A stretch of DNA of 64,000 nt, from positions 62,001 through 126,000 of the forward strand of contig JAIQGI010000020.1 of NCBI GenBank assembly GCA_020072565.1. The letters run 5' to 3'. The notes below the pieces were generated by a model. That model was given only the letters and a program-made list of their open reading frames with translations. It had not been told where the DNA came from and did not search any database. The first letter of the stretch is position 1. Each line of letters starts with the position of its first letter. Origin of the DNA: Terriglobia bacterium. GTDB lineage: Bacteria; Acidobacteriota; UBA6911. A program made the translations under genes and the position numbers. Below are positions 41,486 to 49,713 of this stretch, piece after piece.

Positions 41486-43131
41486 CGCAAACGAGAGCAC
41501 TTTCATTCAAGATTGCCACTGACCAGTCAGAATTCGAACAGATCCATAAACTCAACTACCAGGCGTTCGTTGTGGAAATTCCGCAGCACCCACCCAATGC
41601 CGAACGTTTGCTGGTGGACAGGTTTCACGGCGAAAATACTTACGTGATCTGCAAGTGCGGCGATCGTGTGCTTGGCATGACAGCCATACGCGAGAAACGA
41701 CCCTTCTCCCTGGACCAGAAGCTGGAAGGGCTCGAATCATTCCTTCCCGAACATCGTGCGGTCTGTGAGCTCCGGCTGCTTGCCGTCGACAGGGAACACC
41801 GGAATTCCCGGGTTTTCCAGGGGCTTTTGCTGAAGGTTTGCGATTACTGCGAGGGCCGCGGTTATGACCTCGCTGTCATGTCCGGAACCATCAGGCAACT
41901 GAAGCTGTACCATCAGCTGGGTTTCGTGCCTTTTGGGCCGCTGGTTGGCTCCGGGGAGGCACTCTTTCAGCCGATGTATCTCACCCTGAATGCCTATCAG
42001 GGATTAAAGGCGCGGTCCAGAACCTTCCTGCATTTGGCGCCGCCCCCTTCTCCCGGACGAGGCCACGTGGCTCTCTTGCCTGGGCCGGTGGCCATCAGCC
42101 AGCCGGTCAGGCAGTCCTTCGGCGAGGCACCCGTATCCCATCGATCCAAGGCCTTCATGGAGGAGTTTGCCCAGACTAAGCAGTTGCTGTGCCGGCTCGT
42201 AGGCGCACGGCACGCCGAGATTCTTTTAGGCTCAGGCACCTTGGCCAACGATGTGATCGCCGGCCAGCTCTCGTTGATTGCCGGATCAGGCCTCGTGCTC
42301 AGCAACGGCGAGTTTGGCAACAGGCTCATCGACCACGCCACCCGCTTCCGTCTCCGCTTCAAAGCCCTGCGAACCGAGTGGGGGGAGGCTTTTAATCCCG
42401 ACGATATACGGAAGGCGTTGAAGGAAAAACGCGCGATCGATTGGCTTTGGGCCGTCCATTGTGAGACATCGAGCGGCATCCTCAACGACATCGAGCTGCT
42501 CAACGAGCTGTGCGCGCCCCGCGGCATCCGCCTCTGCCTGGACTGCATCAGTTCGGTCGGCACCGTCCCGGTCGATCTGAGCGAGGCCTTTCTCGCATCC
42601 TGTGTGAGCGGCAAGGGGCTTGCCGCATACCCCGGTTTGGCCATCGTGTTTTACAACCACGAAGTCGTGCCGGCGCAGCACGCACTGCCGCGCTACCTGG
42701 ACCTGGCGATGTACGCCGCCTGTGAAGGCGTGCCGTTTACGACCTCCTCCAACCTTGTCTATGCCCTCCTGACCGCCTTGCAGCGGTTCGAGCCGGGACG
42801 CTTCGAAGCGATTGGCGCGCTGTCCTCCTGGTTGCGATCCGAGTTGCGCAAGTCCGGATTTCAGATCATAGGCGCCTCCTCCCCGACTTCGCCGGCCGTG
42901 ACCACAATTGTTCTTCCCGAGACGATCAGCTCGGAATGGGCGGGGAGGAAGCTGAATGAAGCCGGTTACCAGCTGAGCTACCGGAGCCGGTACCTGCGCG
43001 CGCGCAATTGGATCCAAATCTGCTTGATGGGTGAGGTGGACCAGGAGAGCCTTATCCAGCTGGTAGCCCTGCTGACCCGGCTGTGCGCTGCCGCCGGCCC
43101 CCAGGAAAGGGCGGCTCACCTCTCACCGTAG
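41482..43131 (+). CDS. GNAT-like acyltransferase fused to a class V aminotransferase
   Basis: A 549-residue two-domain protein. Residues 1-175 are GNAT-like: FEQIHKLNYQAFVVEIPQH, RVLGMTAIREKRPFS, ELRLLAVDREHRNS and a YHQLGFVPFGP end. This start resembles long-chain acyltransferase-like GNAT proteins such as N-acyl amino acid synthases. Residues about 190-540 are a PLP aminotransferase class V domain: LLPGPVAISQ, LLGSGTLANDV, LDCISSVGTVPVDL and the PLP Lys in VSGKGLAAYPG (Lys378). The pair could make and then acylate an amine or amino acid. Overlap with plsY points to a lipid; this is inference. It converges on the GH13 gene and overlaps its end by 16 nt. Confidence 0.8.
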   Translation: MTQTRALSFKIATDQSEFEQIHKLNYQAFVVEIPQHPPNAERLLVDRFHGENTYVICKCGDRVLGMTAIREKRPFSLDQKLEGLESFLPEHRAVCELRLLAVDREHRNSRVFQGLLLKVCDYCEGRGYDLAVMSGTIRQLKLYHQLGFVPFGPLVGSGEALFQPMYLTLNAYQGLKARSRTFLHLAPPPSPGRGHVALLPGPVAISQPVRQSFGEAPVSHRSKAFMEEFAQTKQLLCRLVGARHAEILLGSGTLANDVIAGQLSLIAGSGLVLSNGEFGNRLIDHATRFRLRFKALRTEWGEAFNPDDIRKALKEKRAIDWLWAVHCETSSGILNDIELLNELCAPRGIRLCLDCISSVGTVPVDLSEAFLASCVSGKGLAAYPGLAIVFYNHEVVPAQHALPRYLDLAMYAACEGVPFTTSSNLVYALLTALQRFEPGRFEAIGALSSWLRSELRKSGFQIIGASSPTSPAVTTIVLPETISSEWAGRKLNEAGYQLSYRSRYLRARNWIQICLMGEVDQESLIQLVALLTRLCAAAGPQERAAHLSP

Positions 43132-44402
43132 AGAATGACCGCTTGCCCGGGCTGCAACGTCGCCTCGTAGACCTCGGGAACCCTGCACTGCGCATGCTCC
43201 ACGGAGATGTCTCTCATTTCACGCGGCTGCCCGAGCAACTCCCGGGTGTTGTCGATCCTGACATGCTGCAAACCGCCCAGGTCCGTATTGAGAAAAACCA
43301 GCGCCCGCCGGCGTTCGTCCGCGGCGGTTTTTCTCATCGCAAACACCCAAGGATTGGATGATGACACGGCGTCAATCCGGCTTTCCTCACCAAACACCTG
43401 GAAGCCTGCCTTGAGCGCGTTTGTGTTCCGAATGAACTCGATGAGGTCGCAGCGGGCCGGCTCCCAATCCTCCGGGCGCGTCTGTACGACATCCAGCCGG
43501 TTCCGGAAGCAGAATTCGTACCCTATGACCATCATGACGCCGCTGGAAAAGACGGCGGCAAAGAGGTAACGCATCTTTATCCCCGGCAGACTCCCGTTCA
43601 GATCGGCGGCGAGGCGCATCGTATCATGGGAATCGGGGAAGCTGATGGAAGGCGATCCCTGGCACCTGTTTTGTTCATACTGCTGCAACGCCCAGGAGTC
43701 CCTGAAATTCCACCACTTGGAACTATTGAAGTTGTATTCGAAGCCGGCTTTGCCCAGTTCGATACATAGCCGGAAATCGCAACCAAGCGTCTCGGCGTAA
43801 AACTTCGCCGCCGGATTTACCTGATGTGCCCTTTGGATCATGCGCTGCCAGAGGGGAATGGGGACTTGATATGCGGCATCGCAGCGAAAGCCATCCAGTC
43901 CCAGCGAAAGATAGTATGTGACGAGATCTTCCCAGTAGCGCCACAGGTTGTCCCGATCCCGGGCATTCCTGTTGTCAAGCGACGCCAGATCGCCCCACAC
44001 GACGCCGCTGTCCGGAGCGCCGGGATGCACGAGCCGGCCGCCATCGTCGTGCTTGTACCAGTCGGGGTGTTGGGAGACAAGAACAGAATCGAAGGCGGTG
44101 TGGTTGACCACCAGGTCCAGCATAACCTTCAGTCCCAAGCTATGCGCCCGGGCTAAAATCCCTTTGAACTGCTCTTCGGCGGAGAGGCTGCTGCCGGGAT
44201 CAAGGTAGCGGGCGTCAATGCGATAGTGGTCCTTGATCGCATACATGCTCCCCGAATAGCCGCAGTCCTGAATAGGATTGATGAAAATCCAGTTGAATCC
44301 CATGGACGCGGCGCGTTCGAGGTGCCCGCCCCAGCTCGCGAAAGGGCCGGCCAGACGCGGAAACAGGTTGTAGATGATCGGTGGCGCCTGAGTAGAATTC
44401 AT
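43116..44402 (-). CDS. GH13 alpha-amylase-family enzyme
   Basis: The 428 residues form an (alpha/beta)8 GH13 catalytic barrel without a signal peptide. Conserved regions are LDLVVNHTAF (region I), GFRCDAAYQVP with the nucleophile Asp175, FYAETLG with the acid/base Glu204, and FPDSHDT with Asp260. The set, including GFRCDAAY and AETLGC, resembles GlgE-type maltosyltransferase or other transglycosylating GH13 enzymes more than secreted amylase. The substrate is therefore probably an internal glucan or a phosphorylated or trehalose-like sugar. The ATG at 44402 has AAGGAG 8 nt upstream. It overlaps the convergent aminotransferase gene by 16 nt. Confidence 0.82.
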   Translation of the reverse strand: MNSTQAPPIIYNLFPRLAGPFASWGGHLERAASMGFNWIFINPIQDCGYSGSMYAIKDHYRIDARYLDPGSSLSAEEQFKGILARAHSLGLKVMLDLVVNHTAFDSVLVSQHPDWYKHDDGGRLVHPGAPDSGVVWGDLASLDNRNARDRDNLWRYWEDLVTYYLSLGLDGFRCDAAYQVPIPLWQRMIQRAHQVNPAAKFYAETLGCDFRLCIELGKAGFEYNFNSSKWWNFRDSWALQQYEQNRCQGSPSISFPDSHDTMRLAADLNGSLPGIKMRYLFAAVFSSGVMMVIGYEFCFRNRLDVVQTRPEDWEPARCDLIEFIRNTNALKAGFQVFGEESRIDAVSSSNPWVFAMRKTAADERRRALVFLNTDLGGLQHVRIDNTRELLGQPREMRDISVEHAQCRVPEVYEATLQPGQAVILYGER

Positions 44403-44498
44403 CGTTCCCACTCCTTCGTTGCAGCTGACACATTATACCGGCACAGAGATCGCAGTATAGGCCGGCGGACACAATCAAATCGGCCATGCAGTCGGGCT

Positions 44499-44528
44499 GT
44501 GACTGAAATCCCCGATTTCGGGTATATT
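44499..44528 (+). promoter_or_regulatory. Putative sigma-70 promoter with palindrome upstream of the coiled-coil gene
   Basis: GTGACT (44499-44504) and TATATT (44523-44528) are separated by 18 nt, and a palindrome GAAATC-CCC-GATTTC (44505-44519) fills the spacer. Position about 80 nt before the small coiled-coil ORF suits an operated promoter. The assignment is by inspection only. Confidence 0.4.
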
Positions 44529-44607
44529 GTAGGCAGTGGAAGTCGACATAAACGCGTCGCAGGCGCCTCCTGGAGAGAGCTTCTACGAAGGAGGGGAAGG
44601 GCTACAT

Positions 44608-44892
44608 ATGTCCAACAATGAAGAAATAATGGCAGAACTCAACAGGCTCCGCGCCGAAAACGAGGCGCTCAAAGGAATTGTGCAGCTCCGGTCTGAAAAC
44701 GAGGAGCTTCGGAAAACCGTAACGCAAGGCACCAGCTTGAGAGTAAGCGAGAAGGGCGGTGTTTCAGTGTACGGCCTCGGCCGGTTTCCGGTGACGCTCT
44801 ATAAGGAGCAGTGGCAGAGACTCCTAGCCATGGCGGATGAGGTCCGGGAATTTATCAGGGTCAACGACGATAAACTGAAATCCCGGGGCTAA
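44608..44892 (+). CDS. Small coiled-coil protein of unknown function
   Basis: The 94-residue protein starts MSNNEEIMAELNRLRAENEA at 44608, with a GGAGGGG-rich ribosome site. Residues 5-45 form a leucine-zipper-like coiled coil with heptads (ELNRLRAENEALKGIVQLRS). The second half, RVSEKGGVSVYGLGRFPVTL followed by YKEQWQRLLAMADEVREFI, is a compact conserved-looking motif typical of small acidobacterial ORFs. It has no membrane segment or enzyme residues. It is probably a dimeric regulatory or structural protein. It precedes the ECF sigma gene by 172 nt but separate transcription is possible. Confidence 0.6.
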   Translation: MSNNEEIMAELNRLRAENEALKGIVQLRSENEELRKTVTQGTSLRVSEKGGVSVYGLGRFPVTLYKEQWQRLLAMADEVREFIRVNDDKLKSRG

Positions 44893-45076
44893 GGGTTTCG
44901 GCGAAAACCCGGGCGACAGGTACTCACGGCCGAAATTCCCGCCCGGCGTGCTGAATCCATACAGCCTTTGTGTGGAATCCGAACAAAACCCGGAATGTTG
45001 ATACCTGCAAGTCATTGATTCGTATAGTCTTGCTAGTGGCACGGCAATTGCAGCTATCTTTCTCGTGTGGCACGAA

Positions 45077-45736
45077 ATGAACTGCGAGGAAGATCGGGAA
45101 CTTATCCGCCGCTGCCAGCAGGGCGACGAATCAGCCTTTGAGAGCCTGGTGCTCAAGTATCAGCGCGAGCTGTTCCACATGGTCTCATGGCATGTCGGCA
45201 GCGCGATCGAAGCCGAGGATATCGTTCAGGAGATTCTCTGCAAGGTTTATTTTTCCCTGCGCAAATTCGACAATGATCGCCCCTTTTACCCCTGGCTCCG
45301 GCGCGTGGCGATCAATCAATGTTATGACGAGCTCAGGCGTGTGCGCCGGCGCAAGATCCTGAAATTCACGGAGCTCAACGATCAGGACGCACGCCTCATC
45401 GAACGGCTCATGGCCAGCCCGCAGGCGGAGCAGGCTGCGCCCTCACCCGCAGACGGCGAGGAGGTGCGCTCCCTGATGCAAAAGGTTCTGGACCGGCTGC
45501 CGGAGAGGCAGAGACTGGCGATCGTACTGCGCGATTTCAAGCAAGTCCCCTATGAAGAGATGGCAGACATCATGAAGTGTTCAAAGCAGGCCGTGCGGTT
45601 GAAGGTCTTCCGTGCGCGGGCCCGGCTGCGCACACTGCTCACAAAGGCCATGCGCCGGCAGGAGAAGCTCGGCCATGGATCGGAGAGCGTGGCCTACAGG
45701 GGCGCCAGGCTGGCTCCGGCCGAGGCTGAATCCTGA
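45077..45736 (+). CDS. ECF-type RNA polymerase sigma factor (RpoE-like)
   Basis: A 219-residue group IV sigma factor. Region 2 is DESAFESLVLKYQRELFHMV, with AEDIVQEILCKVYFSL as the -10-binding helix; region 4 is LPERQRLAIVLRDFKQVPYE followed by KCSKQAVRLKVFRARARLR, the -35 HTH. An ATG at 45077 (MNCEEDRELI) is preferred; a GTG at 45065 also fits. The 30-residue C-terminal tail is variable. No anti-sigma factor gene follows: the next 68 nt contain only a short frame and then the convergent DUF4342 gene, so its regulator must lie elsewhere. Confidence 0.9.
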   Translation: MNCEEDRELIRRCQQGDESAFESLVLKYQRELFHMVSWHVGSAIEAEDIVQEILCKVYFSLRKFDNDRPFYPWLRRVAINQCYDELRRVRRRKILKFTELNDQDARLIERLMASPQAEQAAPSPADGEEVRSLMQKVLDRLPERQRLAIVLRDFKQVPYEEMADIMKCSKQAVRLKVFRARARLRTLLTKAMRRQEKLGHGSESVAYRGARLAPAEAES

Positions 45737-45804
45737 CCAGGTTGACATGCGCTGTTCCCCGGAGCTCATGCGGGCGATGGCCGCGGCGCCCCTGGAAATG
45801 AGCC

Positions 45805-46071
45805 TCACTGTTTCTGCTCGCCGCTGGTTTCGACGCGCTCCACCTCAATGGAGCAATCGGTCAGCAGGGCGGCGATGGCACCAATGGCAGCAAGCACGGG
45901 TGCGGCCAGGGTGCCTACAACGCCGACCGTCAGGGGGAACTCGGCTACCGACCGGGACCCCTGTTTTATGATGATGCGGCGTACGTTTCCCTCATGCACG
46001 ATCTTCTTGACGCGGTCAAGGAGTTCCCCGCCCTCGACTTTAACCGACTCCCACCAGGTACGCTCTGGCAT
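45805..46071 (-). CDS. DUF4342 small protein
   Basis: The 88 residues match DUF4342: a UBA/TS-N-like helical part, WWESVKVEGGELLDRVKKIV, then HEGNVRRIIIKQGSRSVAEF and a hydrophobic segment PLTVGVVGTLAAPVLAAIGA. The family is common in Acidobacteria and Firmicutes; its role is unknown and it may associate with membranes through the hydrophobic stretch. The ATG at 46071 has AGGAGGAAGGAGT upstream. It is convergent with the ECF sigma gene. Confidence 0.78.
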   Translation of the reverse strand: MPERTWWESVKVEGGELLDRVKKIVHEGNVRRIIIKQGSRSVAEFPLTVGVVGTLAAPVLAAIGAIAALLTDCSIEVERVETSGEQKQ

Positions 46072-46147
46072 ACTCCTTCCTCCTTGCAACCTGGCTCCCG
46101 TGCCGCAGGCAGCTCGGGAGCAGGGATTATGTTAGGATGCGCGGCGG

Positions 46148-46456
46148 CTAGTGCAATCTCTTTCCGAGGCGCTTGCGTGCCGGCCGCAGGCCTTCGCGCC
46201 TGTGCCAACGCTTGTTTATGTTTTCACGCCCCATCTCCTTTAGACGCCTGGCCCCCTTTGACAAGCCTAGGCGATAACCCTTGAAGACAATCGAGGACAC
46301 CGTTCGGCCGAGCACTCGAGCAATATCCGCGTTGCTGCGAGTGCGATACAGGCGCTTTAGGGTCGAGACCTCCTCAGTGGTCCATCGTGGGCGCTTCCGG
46401 GAGGGCCGGTGAGGCCGCCGCATCCTTCCTGGGCTGGCGGTTGCGGATTTTGGCAT
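46148..46456 (-). CDS. Small basic HTH (Myb/SANT-like) protein
   Basis: The 102-residue, strongly basic protein has a helix-turn-helix at 24-68: RWTTEEVSTLKRLYRTRSNA then DIARVLGRTVSSIVFKGYRL. The pattern (TxxExxxLxxLY...SNxxIAxxLGRTxxSI) is a Myb/SANT- or GcrA-like DNA-binding fold used by phage and bacterial small regulators. The N- and C-termini are Arg/Lys-rich. The ATG at 46456 has GGAG 8 nt upstream. A longer frame on this strand reads through the DUF72 gene and is rejected. It precedes DUF4342 by 76 nt on the same strand. Confidence 0.7.
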   Translation of the reverse strand: MPKSATASPGRMRRPHRPSRKRPRWTTEEVSTLKRLYRTRSNADIARVLGRTVSSIVFKGYRLGLSKGARRLKEMGRENINKRWHRREGLRPARKRLGKRLH

Positions 46457-46636
46457 ATTTACTTCTCCAAGTAGGAACTTGCTTCCAGTAGCGTAGCCCC
46501 TCGACAGAGCTAATGCAATCCCTGATGACATTAAAAAACAGCAACGTTTTCCACGGACCGCCTGATATGTCGGCCCTATTTCTTCCGCCTGCGGGTGTCC
46601 GGTTTCCCGGAAGCGCCGTGCTACAATTTGCCGCGG

Positions 46637-47581
46637 ATGCGTTCTATGCAGGCAACATTTCCGTCCAACCTTCGCGTGGGGACTTCGAGCTGGAGCTCCC
46701 CGGACTGGTGCGGCACCTTCTACCCGGAGTCGATCGATCCTGGCGACATGATCTCTGCGTATGCGCGGCAACTCTCCACCGTGGAGATAGACTCGACCTG
46801 GTACCACCTGCCGAGCCAGACCATGGTCGATGGCTGGGGCGCCCGCACGCCCGCGGGATTTGTTTTTTCGGCCAAAGTCCCCCGTGTGATCAGTCACGAG
46901 AAATACCTGGAAGGTTGCGAAGCGGAGCTGCACCAGTTTCTCGCAGCCATGGCGCGGCTGGGGGAAAAACTTGGTCCCCTCGTCCTGCAGTTCCCGTACG
47001 TGGCCAAAGGGAAGGATCCCGAAGAGTATGCGACGGGGGCGCAGTTTCTCGCCCGCCTGAAGAAATTCCTCAGGGTGCTTCCCGGCGGCTTCCAATGGGC
47101 GGTCGAGATTCGCAACTCGCGCTGGGTGCAGCCGGAGCTTCTCGACGTCCTCCAGAGCCGCGAGATCTCACTGGTCTTCATCGATTATTACACGATGGAC
47201 CCGCTTCCCAAGCTTGCGACGCGCAGGGGGATCTTTACCGCCCCCTTTGTCTACATCCGTTTTTTAGGGAATCGCAAACAGATGGATGCAGCCGTCCAGA
47301 GTGCGCGGGCGGAAGGAAAGCGGGATTCAGATTGGGGGAGTTTGCTCGTGGACCGGACCCAACAGTTGAAGTCCTGGATGCCTGCGATACGGGAGATCGT
47401 GGCCGGGCACGTCCCCACTTATGTGTATTTCAACAACCACTACGCCGGTTACGCTCCCGGATCGGTAGAACTCTTCTCCAGGTTGTGGAATGAAGCGGAC
47501 GGACAGGATCCCCCGCCGGGACGCCAGAACCGCGGGGCGCCAGAGAATGAACGGTTGCGGCCTCCTGGCGGTTCATGTTAG
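46637..47581 (+). CDS. DUF72 (YecE-like) TIM-barrel protein
   Basis: The 314 residues match DUF72: LRVGTSSWSSPDWCGTFYP at the start, STVEIDSTWYHLP, GFVFSAKVPRVISHEKYL, LGPLVLQFPY, WAVEIRNSRW and VPTYVYFNNHYAGYAPGS. The biochemical role is not settled for the family; it resembles metal- or cofactor-binding TIM barrels. ATGs at 46637 and 46646 are equally possible. The last 25 residues (after YAPGSVELFSRLWNEADG) are encoded by the dispersed GGGACGCCAG repeat, so the gene end has been altered by repeat DNA. Confidence 0.85.
   Translation: MRSMQATFPSNLRVGTSSWSSPDWCGTFYPESIDPGDMISAYARQLSTVEIDSTWYHLPSQTMVDGWGARTPAGFVFSAKVPRVISHEKYLEGCEAELHQFLAAMARLGEKLGPLVLQFPYVAKGKDPEEYATGAQFLARLKKFLRVLPGGFQWAVEIRNSRWVQPELLDVLQSREISLVFIDYYTMDPLPKLATRRGIFTAPFVYIRFLGNRKQMDAAVQSARAEGKRDSDWGSLLVDRTQQLKSWMPAIREIVAGHVPTYVYFNNHYAGYAPGSVELFSRLWNEADGQDPPPGRQNRGAPENERLRPPGGSC
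47511..47570. repeat. Dispersed GGGACGCCAG-type repeat at the DUF72 3' end
   Basis: CCGCCGGGACGCCAGAACCG continues with CGGGGCGCCAGAGAATGAAC. It is low-complexity and related in sequence to 27107-27178. It forms the last codons of the DUF72 gene and lies within an upstream in-frame extension of mutY. Confidence 0.5.
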
Positions 47582-47612
47582 TGAACCTTGCCTTTTTACC
47601 GGATATGACAGT

Positions 47613-48749
47613 GTGAACAGCCCAGTGGATCGGAGTTGGAAAAGGGAGAAAATACGGAAACTCCAGGAGCGGCTTCTAGCCTGGTACAGGCACCACAAGC
47701 GCGTGCTCCCCTGGCGTAGCAATCCTACGCCCTACCGTGTCTGGATTGCAGAAATCATGCTCCAGCAAACCCGGGTTCAGACCGTTCTCCCGTACTATGA
47801 CCGCTTCCTCGCGCGGTTTCCCGATGTCGGTGCTCTGGCTGCGGCCTCGGAAAGCGAGATCATGGAGCTGTGGGCAGGCCTGGGGTATTACCGGCGTGCG
47901 GGGCAGCTTCGGAACGCCGCACGGAAGATCATCACCGAATCGGGGGGCAGGTTTCCTCAGACTCTCGAGGGGATCAGGAAACTCCCGGGCGTGGGCCGCT
48001 ATACGGCAGGTGCAATTCACTCCATAGCCTTCAGCCGGCCCGAACCGGTGGTGGACGGCAACGTGCGCCGAGTCATCAGCCGCCTGCAGGGCATCGCCGG
48101 CGCGCCGGACAGTTACTTCTGGCATCAGGCAGAGTCGTGGCTCGCAAGAGACGAACCCGCCGATTTTAACCAGGCAGTCATGGAACTCGGCGCCCTGGTA
48201 TGCGTGCCGTCCCGCCCGCTTTGTGGCGGGTGCCCGCTCAGGTCTCTGTGCAGATCGTGCCGGCTGAACCGGGTGCCCCCCTCAAGCAGGCGTCCGGTGC
48301 GCGCAAAGGAATCTGTCCAACTCGTTATGCTCGTGGTGGAATGCGACGGGAGGGTGCTGCTCGCACGGCAGGCGGAGACCGGATACATACCAGGCGAATG
48401 GGGACTGCCGGTGCGCATCCTGCGAAAGGGGGCCCGACCTCTTTCCTGCGCCAGGAGCCTGGCGCGCCGGGTCCTTGGCACCGTTCCCCCCCTCCATGCA
48501 GGTCCCAGTGTGCGTCACGGCATTACCCACCGGCGCATTCTAGCGCATGTCTGCCGGGCGGCACTCAAGCCCCCGCTGCTCCGGCTCGCCGATGGCGGAC
48601 GATTCGCATGGTTCCAGAAATCCGAGCTCGGCCGGCTTCTGACCTCATCGCTATATCGCAAGGGCATGGCCGCTGCTAAAACTGGCTGTTGCCGTTGCTG
48701 TCCAGAGGTGCAAGAACCAGCACCCCGCCTGCACGAACCCGGAGGTTGA
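47613..48749 (+). CDS. mutY: A/G-specific adenine glycosylase MutY
   Basis: A 378-residue base-excision enzyme that removes adenine opposite 8-oxoguanine. HhH-GPD motifs are EIMLQQTRVQTVLPYYDRFL, the hairpin LPGVGRYTAGAIHSIAF and the catalytic Asp in VVDGNVRRVISRL. The [4Fe-4S] site is CVPSRPLCGGCPLRSLC (C-x6-C-x2-C-x5-C). The C-terminal NUDIX-like domain recognises oxoG. The start is uncertain: I choose the GTG at 47613 because the earlier in-frame ATG at 47490 lies in repeat DNA inside the DUF72 gene; no good ribosome site is visible. The last 74 nt overlap the convergent secreted-protein gene. Confidence 0.88.
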   Translation: MNSPVDRSWKREKIRKLQERLLAWYRHHKRVLPWRSNPTPYRVWIAEIMLQQTRVQTVLPYYDRFLARFPDVGALAAASESEIMELWAGLGYYRRAGQLRNAARKIITESGGRFPQTLEGIRKLPGVGRYTAGAIHSIAFSRPEPVVDGNVRRVISRLQGIAGAPDSYFWHQAESWLARDEPADFNQAVMELGALVCVPSRPLCGGCPLRSLCRSCRLNRVPPSSRRPVRAKESVQLVMLVVECDGRVLLARQAETGYIPGEWGLPVRILRKGARPLSCARSLARRVLGTVPPLHAGPSVRHGITHRRILAHVCRAALKPPLLRLADGGRFAWFQKSELGRLLTSSLYRKGMAAAKTGCCRCCPEVQEPAPRLHEPGG

Positions 48750-49506
48750 AGAAGGAGCTGCGCGATATCCCGTTTAGTTTTGCCATCAGTGGGTCACCGC
48801 GCAACGTAAACAGATCGAGCCGTGCCGTCAGATCGGATGATCCGGTATTCTTCAGAATGATCTCGGTGGCCCAGCCGCCTCCTTGAACGAAATTGGGCAG
48901 CAGGAATGCGCCACTGCCCCCGATGCCGGGAAATATCTCCGGCAAAGCGGATGCCGCTGACAACTGATCCGGCGTTTCCATGCTGAAGCCCACCCCGCGG
49001 AATCGCATGCCTATGATCGCCACGGGACTCGTCGTTGAGATGCTGAGCGTGCCGGTGAGTTCCTTGGGCAAGACGGACAGCGCGGAAAAAAGTTGCGTCA
49101 GCAGTTGGGAGATCTGCCAATGGGGCGGAATGAAAATCGTCTGTGATCCGACAGTAATCCCGTCATTACGGCGCAGGGTCATGATTACACGGACCTCGGT
49201 GTCGCCGGGATTTGTGATCGCCAGACCCAGGTTCCGGGCGAAGCGGTCGGAGATGCTCACGAAAAAGAGCGCGCTGGTAGTCATCTGGGGAGCAGCGGCG
49301 CCGGACTGCAGGAGGGCGGATCCATCCATAAAGCCGAAAGTCTGGGACACCTGCAAATCGGTTGCGGATCCAAAAGTAGGGGTGACGACCGCGTAACCAA
49401 CTTGAATTGAACCCAAATCGTCCGAAACATCCCTGGGCAGCCCGCCGGCAATTGGGCCTGCGTGCAACACTGCGGCAAGCAATAAGATAACGCCCATTTT
49501 CTTCAT
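48676..49506 (-). CDS. Secreted Ig-like protein of unknown function
   Basis: The 276 residues open with a signal peptide (KKMGVILLLAAVLHAGPIAG) after a strong AGGAGGTGAG site. The mature part is two beta-rich repeats of the type RNLGLAITNPGDTEVRVIMT, with IFIPPHWQISQLLTQLF, GTLSISTTSPVAIIGMRFRG and FLLPNFVQGGGWATEIILKN. This repeat is common in acidobacterial exported proteins, but I know no function. It is likely a surface or matrix component. It overlaps mutY's 3' end by 74 nt on the opposite strand. Confidence 0.7.
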   Translation of the reverse strand: MKKMGVILLLAAVLHAGPIAGGLPRDVSDDLGSIQVGYAVVTPTFGSATDLQVSQTFGFMDGSALLQSGAAAPQMTTSALFFVSISDRFARNLGLAITNPGDTEVRVIMTLRRNDGITVGSQTIFIPPHWQISQLLTQLFSALSVLPKELTGTLSISTTSPVAIIGMRFRGVGFSMETPDQLSAASALPEIFPGIGGSGAFLLPNFVQGGGWATEIILKNTGSSDLTARLDLFTLRGDPLMAKLNGISRSSFFNLRVRAGGVLVLAPLDSNGNSQF

Positions 49507-49713
49507 AAAGACTCACCTCCTGGAGCCGGAGCGTGCGACTCCCGTGGACTATTTGGTAGGATTGACGAGACCGCCGCCTCGCCAACTATTCTCTCTATAG
49601 TCTAAGAGATGATCGCCGTTAAGGAAAGGGTCATACGTTCTCTTAGATTTGTGCGATAGGTCCCATAGCTGGCGTGGCCATCAGCCCGGCCAGGAATCAA
49701 ACCGGACGGGCTC

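Noticed and set aside
45748-45971. Anti-sigma factor directly after the ECF sigma gene
   Set aside because: The short frame lacks the His/Cys zinc motif and a membrane helix, and most of it overlaps the DUF4342 gene on the other strand.
46148-47095. A 315-codon frame containing the small HTH protein
   Set aside because: The upstream two thirds are antisense to DUF72; only the 102-residue end with its own GGAG and ATG is credible.
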